Below are positions 1 to 5,490 of a stretch of 6,060 nt of DNA, piece by piece. Within the stretch, counting starts at the first letter, position 1. Each line of letters starts with the position of its first letter. Origin of the DNA: Rhodocyclaceae bacterium (GTDB taxonomy: Bacteria > Pseudomonadota > Gammaproteobacteria > Burkholderiales > Rhodocyclaceae); the NCBI GenBank assembly GCA_013821865.1, contig PNJM01000168.1, positions 1 to 6,060 of the forward strand, in the 5' to 3' direction. A model generated the notes under the pieces. The model saw only the letters and a program-made list of their open reading frames with translations. It made no database searches and was not told the origin of the DNA. The position numbers and the translations under genes were made by a program.

Positions 1-502
1 CCCCGAAACCATCGAATATTGTGCCCGCAAAGGCTTCATCCCGGTCTATTTCACCGGCATCGACACCGCCGCGCCGCTAAGCCGCCGCTATCTCGAGGTC
101 GCGGCCGGCGCCGGCTACAATTGGCGGCCGGGGCAGAACCAGTGCCTGGTGCGCTGGATGCAGATCGGCAAGACCGAGGAGGATGCGCGCGACCGCGTGC
201 TGCGTTGGGACTCCGACATCTTCAAGAACTTCTACGCCGCCATGGGCCGGCGCAAGATGAACATGAACGATCTCTATGGGTCGATCATGGGTTCGGGCCT
301 GTACGCGGTCGGCACCGTCGAGTCGGTGCGCAAGCAGTTGATCGAGCAGTGGAGGCAGTTCCCGGCCGAGCACATCTGCCTGATCTTCCACTATGCGCAG
401 ATGCCTAAGGAGGACGTGATCGAGACGCTCGATCTGTTCATGAAGCACATCAAGCCGGCGCTCGACGAGGTGATCGAGGCGGAGATGCGCAAGGCCGCTT
501 GA
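1..502 (+). CDS. LLM-class (luciferase-like) flavin-dependent oxidoreductase, C-terminal part
   Basis: The gene is cut by the left edge. The open frame runs from base 2 to the TGA at 500-502 and gives 166 residues. The family uses reduced flavin (FMNH2 or F420-type cofactors) to oxidise or monooxygenate small organic molecules in the cytoplasm. Family signs are the opening segment PETIEYCARKGFIPVYFTG, the basic helix with KTEEDARDRV, the SGLYAVGTVESVRKQL segment (a variant of the VGTPEEV motif common in this superfamily), and the final strand-helix block ICLIFHYAQMPKEDV leading to FMKHIKPAL. The N-terminal flavin and substrate site is outside the window, so cofactor and substrate cannot be judged. 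The ending (EAEMRKAA) looks natural and not truncated. It lies 175 bases upstream of the solute-binding-protein gene on the same strand, so the two may share a transcript. The family call is firm; the specific function is not recognised. Confidence 0.85.
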   Translation, partial: PETIEYCARKGFIPVYFTGIDTAAPLSRRYLEVAAGAGYNWRPGQNQCLVRWMQIGKTEEDARDRVLRWDSDIFKNFYAAMGRRKMNMNDLYGSIMGSGLYAVGTVESVRKQLIEQWRQFPAEHICLIFHYAQMPKEDVIETLDLFMKHIKPALDEVIEAEMRKAA

Positions 503-530
503 ACGGGTTTGAAAGCTGTGGCGTCGCGCA

Positions 531-554
531 GGCGCCGAAGGATTCGCACGCGCC
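531..554 (+). terminator. Possible intergenic hairpin after the flavin oxidoreductase gene
   Basis: Starting 28 bases after the oxidoreductase stop, GGCGC (531-535) pairs with GCGCC (550-554), and CGAA (536-539) pairs with TTCG (543-546) around a 3-base loop, with a CAC bulge at 547-549. That makes nine base pairs in all. No T-tract follows, so it is not a standard intrinsic terminator. It could be a processing or mRNA-stability element, or a chance fold in GC-rich DNA. Confidence 0.25.
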
Positions 555-663
555 AATACCAAGGAGAGCGTGAGCGGGGTCAGTTACCCTCCGCGCCAGC
601 GGCGGTACCGGCCCCAACGATCGGACGTCAGCTCGACATCAAGGGCCGCCAAGCGCCCGCGTC

Positions 664-670
664 AGGGAGG
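664..670 (+). promoter_or_regulatory. Ribosome binding site of the solute-binding-protein gene
   Basis: AGGGAGG lies 7 bases before the ATG at 678, and the purine run continues to 675. This strong Shine-Dalgarno sequence, directly ahead of a textbook signal peptide, sets the start at 678 and not at the in-frame GTG at 570. Confidence 0.75.
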
Positions 671-677
671 GAAGGTC

Positions 678-1649
678 ATGCGGAAATCGATCGCGCTCGT
701 TTCGGCGGCGCTTGCCATGCTCGGTGTCGCGGTTGGACCGGGCACCGCGCAGGCGCCTTATCCGTCGAAACCCATCCGTATCATCGTACCGTATCCGCCC
801 GGCGGGGCGACCGACATCACCACACGCATCTTCGCGCCGGGCCTGACCGAGCTCCTTGGCCAGCCGATCGTGATCGAGAACAAGCCGGGCGCCAGCACCA
901 ATCTCGGCGCCGAGCAGGGCGCCCGGGCGGCGCCGGACGGCTATACGCTCTACGTCGCCAACTTCGCTTCGCATGCGGTGAACCGCTGGCTATTCAACAA
1001 ACTGACCTACGATCCGCTCGCCGATTTCACCCATGTGGCGATGATGGTGCGCGGGCCGATGTTCCTGTGCGTGAAGCCAGGCCTCAAGGTCGCGTCCGTG
1101 AAGGAGCTGGTAGATCTCGCCAAGTCCAAGCCCGGGGGCCTTACCTATGGGTCAACCGGCAATGGCTCGCCCAACCACATTTCGGGCGAGCTGCTCAAGC
1201 ATCTCGCCAAGATCGACGTCGTGCATGTGCCCTATGTGGGCTCGGCGCAGATGTACAACGACCTGTTGGCCGGCCAGGTGGATTACGGCTTCGACGCGGC
1301 AGCGATCCAGTTCCACCGCTCCGGCAAGCTGAAATGCATCGGCGTCGCCAGCAATTTCCGCTGGCCGACCGACAAGGAGATTCCGACGCTCAATGAATCC
1401 GGCGTGCCGGGCTTCGACCTCACCAGCTTCTTCGGCATCGTGGGGCCGAAGGGCATGCCGCAGCCGATCGTCGAGAAACTCAACGAAGCCTTCCGCAAGG
1501 TGGCTGAACGGCCGGAGACCGGAGAGAAGCTGGCAGTCACCGCCACGGTTCCGTTCCCGGCGACGTTGAAGGAGACGCAGGAGTTCCTGACCGAGCAGAA
1601 CTCCAAATGGGCGCCGATCGTGAAGGCATCCGGCGCGAAGGTGGATTGA
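678..1649 (+). CDS. Tripartite tricarboxylate transporter substrate-binding protein (Bug/TctC family)
   Basis: This 323-residue protein is predicted to be a periplasmic binding protein that captures a small ligand, usually a carboxylate or related aromatic or amide compound. It begins with a Sec signal peptide: MRKS, a hydrophobic core at residues 5-19, and a likely cleavage after the AQA at 24-26. The mature protein starts PYPSKPIRIIVPYPPGGATD. Residues 38-46 form the family's ligand-loop motif PYPPGGATD. N68-KPGAS-73, the DGYTL block at 87-91 and GSTGNGSPNH at 158-167 are further family hallmarks, and the HVPYVGSA to DLLAGQVDYGFD region forms the second lobe. The length is normal for the family. 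No TctA or TctB membrane gene is nearby, which is common because Bug proteins are often orphans. The ligand cannot be read from sequence. The gene is convergent with the hydrolase gene to its right. The frame stays open upstream to a GTG at 570, but that start would bury the signal peptide. Confidence 0.93.
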   Translation: MRKSIALVSAALAMLGVAVGPGTAQAPYPSKPIRIIVPYPPGGATDITTRIFAPGLTELLGQPIVIENKPGASTNLGAEQGARAAPDGYTLYVANFASHAVNRWLFNKLTYDPLADFTHVAMMVRGPMFLCVKPGLKVASVKELVDLAKSKPGGLTYGSTGNGSPNHISGELLKHLAKIDVVHVPYVGSAQMYNDLLAGQVDYGFDAAAIQFHRSGKLKCIGVASNFRWPTDKEIPTLNESGVPGFDLTSFFGIVGPKGMPQPIVEKLNEAFRKVAERPETGEKLAVTATVPFPATLKETQEFLTEQNSKWAPIVKASGAKVD

Positions 1650-1663
1650 CGGTCCGCGCTTCC

Positions 1664-1683
1664 TGGCGGGGTTGCGCCTGCCA
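1664..1683. terminator. Weak hairpin in the convergent gap
   Basis: In the 58-base gap between the convergent binding-protein and hydrolase genes, TGGCGGG (1664-1670) can pair with CCTGCCA (1677-1683) around a 6-base loop, with one G-T wobble. There is no T-run on either strand. A shared bidirectional terminator is expected in a convergent gap, but the evidence here is weak. Confidence 0.25.
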
Positions 1684-1707
1684 CCTGCCGCGGTGTCGGG
1701 TCAGAGG

Positions 1708-3450
1708 CTATTTCGGTGGAATGATCGGCAGCAAAACGTAGGGCATCCGCCCTGCGGTGAAATGCAGCGTGTTCTTGCCGCCGAAGATTGCCGGCGGGCG
1801 ATCCTGCGAGTTTGTATGGGTGAATGGTCCCACCCCGCGCATCGGATAGGCCGAGTGCGGCACGAAGGCGTCGGTGCCGTCGTATTCGTAGTCCTGGCCG
1901 CGCACCGAAAAGCCGATGCGGTATCCGACCGGCACCACGATGCAGGTCGGCCAGATCTCTACGTCGAGCTCGACTGGCTCGCCGGGCGTCAGCGGCTGCA
2001 ACTCGTCATGGCTGTGCCAGGGGCGGTAGGGCAGCGAGCGGGCGGGATCGAGCTTGCGATGCGAGGCGCGCAGCCAGCCGAGGCCGATCGGGGTGCGCGG
2101 ATCGTTGGAGCCGATGAACGATACCTCCTTGCCGCCTGGATCGTAGACGCGCAGCACCAGGAACAGGTCGGCATCCGCGGTGTTGGACGACACCCAGAGC
2201 TTGGCGGCGACCGGCCCGGTGATCTCGATCTCTTCGGTCAGCGGAGGCGTCAGGAAGGTCAGGCCATCACCCGTTGTCTCATAGGTCAACGCGGCCGCGG
2301 CCTCGGGCGGATGCGGCGAGAGGCCGTAGCCGTTGGGGTCGGGGTAGTATCGGGTCCATTGCGTGCGGGCGAGTGGCCATTCGTTTTCGGCCCGCAGCTC
2401 GAATTTTTCGCGGGGCCGTCGGATATTGAGAGCGACCTTCGGCTGTTTGTCCCAGCCGGTATCCTCGCCCTTTAGGAAGTGTCCGAAGAAGCGGCGCTGC
2501 AGGGCGTCGCCATAGGGCGAGTAAAAATGCGTGAAGTGGGTGTCGCCATGCACCTCCAGCCATTTCTGCCGGGAGCCGGCGCGCAGATAACCCTCGAAAT
2601 TGCCGCGCGGGTGCAGGCCGTGGCCGCCCCAATTGGCGGCGGACAGCAGCGGCACCTCGATCTTCTCGTATTCGGGGATGCGGACGCAGTAGTAGTCGTC
2701 GAGCAGCGGGCGCGCGAGCGCGTCGGCCAGGATGTCGGCCCGGTTGGCCTTCAGCTCCTCTTCCGACAAGGTTTCGGGGCCCGCCACTGGCTCGCCGGTG
2801 ACGACGCTTTTGGGGCCGCGCTCGCCCTTGCCGTGCTGCACGCTGACCACCTGCCGGTTCGACCAATTGGCGATGAAGTCGCACAGGATGCCGCCATGGC
2901 GCGCGAGTTCGCGATAGTAGTCGCACTCGCCCTCCCAGGCGCAGAAGGCGGCGAGGTGAGGGGGCTTGAGCGGTCCGACCAGCCAGCCGGTCTGCGCATA
3001 GTAGGAGATGCCGTTGATGCCGACCTTGCCGTTAGACCAGGGCTGCGTGCCCGCCCACTCGACGCAGTGATAAAGGTCCTGTGCCTCACGCGGCGACAAC
3101 AGTTCCATATAGCCGGGCGAGCGGCCGGTGCCGCGCGAATCGACGCGCACGCAGACGTAGCCGTCCGGCACCCATTTCTCCGGATCGACCAGTTCCCAGT
3201 TCTGATATTTGTTGGAAGAACCCTCGGCGATCTCCGGATAGGACGCGAGCATGCGCACCCAGGCGCTCTTGTAGCCCTCCTGAAAGGCGAGACCCTTGGC
3301 GTAGGGCCCGTAACTGAGGATGATCGGATACCTGCCGTCGTCGAGCGGCCGGTAGACGTCGGCGCGCAGGACCACGCCGTCGTCCATGGCGATAGGCGCA
3401 TCCCAGTCGATCTTCATGCCGTCGCGGATTTCCGTCTTCATCAGGTGCAT
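1708..3450 (-). CDS. CocE/NonD family alpha/beta hydrolase (peptidase S15-like), downstream paralogue
   Basis: The 580-residue cytoplasmic hydrolase has no signal peptide or membrane segment. The family (cocaine esterase, glutaryl-7-ACA acylase, X-Pro dipeptidyl peptidase) cleaves esters or amides through a serine nucleophile. The alpha/beta-hydrolase domain spans about residues 20-330. SYGPY at 46-50 places Tyr50 where CocE has its oxyanion Tyr. VRVDSRGTGRS lies at 101-111. GINGISYY at 144-151 marks Ser149 as nucleophile. HGDTHFTHF at 301-309 contains the likely catalytic His305. About 350-580 is the beta-rich S15 C-terminal domain (TGPVAAKLWVSS, ELDVEIWPT, VPVGYRIGFSVRG). At the usual GWYD site the protein reads NWGG (273-276), so the classical Asp is replaced by Gly. 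I chose the start at 3450 because MHxMK matches the upstream paralogue exactly and gives equal lengths; AGAGAG five bases upstream is a weak ribosome site. An in-frame ATG at 3522 would add 24 unconserved residues. It ends in TAG. It is likely co-transcribed with the upstream copy across an 81-base gap. Substrate unknown. Confidence 0.93.
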   Translation of the reverse strand: MHLMKTEIRDGMKIDWDAPIAMDDGVVLRADVYRPLDDGRYPIILSYGPYAKGLAFQEGYKSAWVRMLASYPEIAEGSSNKYQNWELVDPEKWVPDGYVCVRVDSRGTGRSPGYMELLSPREAQDLYHCVEWAGTQPWSNGKVGINGISYYAQTGWLVGPLKPPHLAAFCAWEGECDYYRELARHGGILCDFIANWSNRQVVSVQHGKGERGPKSVVTGEPVAGPETLSEEELKANRADILADALARPLLDDYYCVRIPEYEKIEVPLLSAANWGGHGLHPRGNFEGYLRAGSRQKWLEVHGDTHFTHFYSPYGDALQRRFFGHFLKGEDTGWDKQPKVALNIRRPREKFELRAENEWPLARTQWTRYYPDPNGYGLSPHPPEAAAALTYETTGDGLTFLTPPLTEEIEITGPVAAKLWVSSNTADADLFLVLRVYDPGGKEVSFIGSNDPRTPIGLGWLRASHRKLDPARSLPYRPWHSHDELQPLTPGEPVELDVEIWPTCIVVPVGYRIGFSVRGQDYEYDGTDAFVPHSAYPMRGVGPFTHTNSQDRPPAIFGGKNTLHFTAGRMPYVLLPIIPPK

Positions 3451-3500
3451 GAGCGCTCTCTGGGCAACGCCACGATTATGGCCGTCGAAGGCAGGCTGTG

Positions 3501-3523
3501 GATGGCCGTGCGGGCCGGCCATC
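3501..3523. other. Inverted repeat between the two hydrolase genes
   Basis: GATGGCC (3501-3507) and GGCCATC (3517-3523) are perfect 7-base arms around a 9-base loop in the 81-base spacer between the tandem genes. Transcribed from the minus strand, this would form a hairpin starting 8 bases after the upstream gene's stop. No T-tract follows it, so it may act as an mRNA-stability or attenuating element more than a terminator. It may also be chance. Confidence 0.35.
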
Positions 3524-3531
3524 GAAGGAAG

Positions 3532-5274
3532 CTATTTGGCCGGGATGATCGGCAGCAGCAGATAGGGCATCTTGCCGGCTGCGAAATGCAGCGTGTTGCG
3601 GCCGCCAAAGATCTCTGGCGGGCGGTCGGATGGCGTGGTGTGGGTGAACGGACCGACGCCCCGCATGGGATAGGCCGAGTGCGGGACGAAAGCATCGGTG
3701 CCGTCGAACTCATAATCCTTGCCGCGCACCGTCAGGCCGAGCCGGTAACCCGGCGGGACCACGATGCAGGTCGGCCAGATCTCGACATCGAGCTCGACCG
3801 GCTCGCCGGGCGTGAGCGGCCATTCCTCGTCGTGGCTGTGCCAGGGGCGATAGGGCTTGCTTTCCTTCGGATCGAGCTTGCGCTGCGAGGCGCGCAGCCA
3901 GCCGAGGCCGACCGGCGTGCGTGGATCGTTCGACCCGATGAACACCACCTCCTTGCCGGCGGGATCGAACACCCGCAAGGCCAGGAACAGGTCCGCATCG
4001 GTGGTGTCCGACGAGAGCCAGATCTTGGCGGCGACCGGGCCGGTGATTTCCAGGTCCTCGGTGATCGGCGGGGTGAGGAAGGTGATGCCGTCGCCGGTGG
4101 TCTCATAGGTCAGCGTGGTGGCGGCTTTCGGCGGCTCGGTGCCGAGCGCGAACCCTTCGGGCTGCAGGTAGTAGTTGGTCCAGCGCGTGCGGGCGAGTGG
4201 CCATTCCTGCTCGGCACGCCACTCGAACTTTTCGCCCGGTCGGCGGATGTTGAGCGCGACCGGCGGCTGCTTGTCCCAGCCGGTGTCCTCGCCCTTGAGG
4301 AAATGCCCGAAGAACCTGCGTTGCAGCGCATCGCCATAATTCGAATAGTAGTGGGTGAAATGCGTATCTCCGTGCACTTCCAGCCACTTCTGCCTGGAGC
4401 CGGCGCGCGCCCAGCCTTCGAAATTGCCGCGCGGATGCAGGCCCTGGCCCCCCCAATTGGCGGCGGAGAGCAGCGGCACCGCGATCTTGTCGAAGTCGGC
4501 GGTGCGCGCCTTGTAATAGTCGTCGCAGAATTTGCGGCGCCGGGCCTCGCCACTGACGTCGGCACGGTTGGCCTTGAGCTGCTCCGCGGTGAGCGTCTCC
4601 GGCCCCGCCACCGGCTCGCCGGTGACGACGCTTTTGGGGCCATTGTCCCCGACCCCGTACTGCACGCTGATCACCTGGCGATCATACCAGCTCCCGAGGA
4701 AGTCGGAGAGGATGCCGCCATGACGGCAAAGGTCGCGGTAGTAGTCCGACGCGCCTTCCCAGATGCAAAGCGCGGCCAGATGCGGCGGCCTAAGTGCGCC
4801 GGCATTCCACTGGTTCATCGCGTAATAGGAGATGCCGCTGATGCCGACCTTGCCGTTCGACCAGGGCTGCGTGCCGGCCCACTCGACGCATTCGTAGATA
4901 TCCTGCGCCTCGCGCGGCGACCACACGTCCATATGTCCGGGCGAGCGGCCGGCGCCGCGCGAATCTACCCGCACGACGATATAGCCGTCAGGAACCCACT
5001 TCTCCGGGTCGACCAGCTCCCAGTTCTGGTATTTGTTGCTGGAGCCCTCCAGCACTTCCGGGGCCGCCTTGATGAGGCGCGTCCAGGCGCTCTTGTAGCC
5101 TTCCTGGAAGGCGAGGCCCTTCGCATACGGGCCGTAGCTCAACAGCACCGGGTACCTGCCGTCGCCGAGCGGGCGGAAGACGTCGGCGCGGAGGACGAGG
5201 CCGTCGTCCATCTTGATCGGGGCGTCCCAATCGATCTGCATGCCGTCGCGGACTTCGCTTTTCATTTGATGCAT
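3532..5274 (-). CDS. CocE/NonD family alpha/beta hydrolase (peptidase S15-like), upstream paralogue
   Basis: This is the first gene of the minus-strand pair, 580 residues and cytoplasmic. It has the same domain order as its neighbour: alpha/beta-hydrolase core about 20-330, then the S15 C-terminal beta domain. Visible landmarks are SYGPY at 46-50 (Tyr50, oxyanion position), DSRGAGRS at 104-111, the nucleophile elbow GISGISYY with Ser149, NWGG at 273-276 where CocE has GWYD, and HGDTHFTHY at 301-309 with His305 as likely base. It differs from the downstream copy mainly in short patches: 66-75, 153-160, 189-212, 241-262 and 371-380. These may shape substrate choice. The start at 5274 (MHQMKSEV) matches the paralogue. 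No Shine-Dalgarno sequence is visible, only an A-rich leader (AAAAAACGG), and Met4 at 5265 is an alternative. A good promoter candidate lies 66 bases upstream. It ends in TAG at 3534-3532. Substrate unknown; esterase or amidase activity is inferred from the family. Confidence 0.93.
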   Translation of the reverse strand: MHQMKSEVRDGMQIDWDAPIKMDDGLVLRADVFRPLGDGRYPVLLSYGPYAKGLAFQEGYKSAWTRLIKAAPEVLEGSSNKYQNWELVDPEKWVPDGYIVVRVDSRGAGRSPGHMDVWSPREAQDIYECVEWAGTQPWSNGKVGISGISYYAMNQWNAGALRPPHLAALCIWEGASDYYRDLCRHGGILSDFLGSWYDRQVISVQYGVGDNGPKSVVTGEPVAGPETLTAEQLKANRADVSGEARRRKFCDDYYKARTADFDKIAVPLLSAANWGGQGLHPRGNFEGWARAGSRQKWLEVHGDTHFTHYYSNYGDALQRRFFGHFLKGEDTGWDKQPPVALNIRRPGEKFEWRAEQEWPLARTRWTNYYLQPEGFALGTEPPKAATTLTYETTGDGITFLTPPITEDLEITGPVAAKIWLSSDTTDADLFLALRVFDPAGKEVVFIGSNDPRTPVGLGWLRASQRKLDPKESKPYRPWHSHDEEWPLTPGEPVELDVEIWPTCIVVPPGYRLGLTVRGKDYEFDGTDAFVPHSAYPMRGVGPFTHTTPSDRPPEIFGGRNTLHFAAGKMPYLLLPIIPAK

Positions 5275-5339
5275 GGAATAGCCGTTTTTTGTGGTGTTGG
5301 TTCGGTTGGGCGGCATCGCCGTCAGCGCGGGCATGCGTT

Positions 5340-5369
5340 ATTATTGTGGCCCTGCTGACGCCAGGACAA
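5340..5369 (-). promoter_or_regulatory. Candidate sigma70-type promoter for the hydrolase pair
   Basis: On the minus strand, TTGTCC (5369-5364, 4 of 6 matches to TTGACA) and AATAAT (5345-5340, 5 of 6 to TATAAT) are separated by 18 bases. This is the most AT-rich spot in the divergent region. Transcription would begin near 5333 and leave a leader of about 60 bases before the ATG at 5274. Confidence 0.45.
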
Positions 5370-5372
5370 AAT
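5344..5372 (+). promoter_or_regulatory. Candidate sigma70-type promoter for the thiolase-like gene
   Basis: TTGTGG (5344-5349) and CAAAAT (5367-5372) are spaced by 17 bases, each with only a fair consensus match. Transcription would start near 5379, about 110 bases before the ATG at 5491. It overlaps the minus-strand promoter candidate almost completely. The rest of 5275-5490 holds no gene I can support. Confidence 0.3.
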
Positions 5373-5479
5373 GGAAGCGAACGCTAACACCCGCCTCTTT
5401 CCCTCTCAACATGTCGCCGGTAGAAACTTCGCAACGGAGGCGCGACGATCCACATCGCGGGCGCTTTGCAAGGGCGGGA

Positions 5480-5484
5480 AAGGA
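5480..5484 (+). promoter_or_regulatory. Ribosome binding site of the thiolase-like gene
   Basis: AAGGA within the purine run GGGAAAGGAAA lies 6 bases before the ATG at 5491 and supports that start. Confidence 0.65.
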
Positions 5485-5490
5485 AACGCC

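Larger units (their letters stand above)
1708..5274 (-). repeat. Tandem duplication of a 1743-base hydrolase gene
   Basis: The units 1708-3450 and 3532-5274 are direct repeats at a constant offset of 1824 bases. My block-by-block hand alignment of the two 580-residue proteins needs no gap and shows 128 differences, about 78% identity. Some DNA tracts are unchanged, for example 29 identical bases at 2789-2817 and 4613-4641. The 81-base spacer has no clear counterpart upstream of 5274. This fits an old duplication kept under selection, or acquisition of an already diverged pair. Confidence 0.9.

Noticed and set aside
77..562. A 161-codon minus-strand open frame over the flavin oxidoreductase end.
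   Set aside because: It lies opposite a gene with clear family motifs, contains no recognisable domain, and is another GC-rich antisense shadow.
3451..3522. N-terminal extension of the downstream hydrolase from an ATG at 3522.
   Set aside because: The 24 extra residues have no match in the paralogue, and no ribosome site precedes that ATG. The start at 3450 gives identical lengths and a matching MHxMK start.
2479..5358. A 959-codon plus-strand open frame antisense to both hydrolase genes, with a 267-codon one just upstream (1672-2475) in the same frame.
   Set aside because: It is codon-register antisense to the hydrolases. Stops in this frame need TTA, CTA or TCA codons on the sense strand, and these are rare in GC-rich genes. 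Both hydrolases are in one frame across an 81-base gap, so the shadow spans both. The peptide shows no recognisable domain, while the minus strand has full family motifs.
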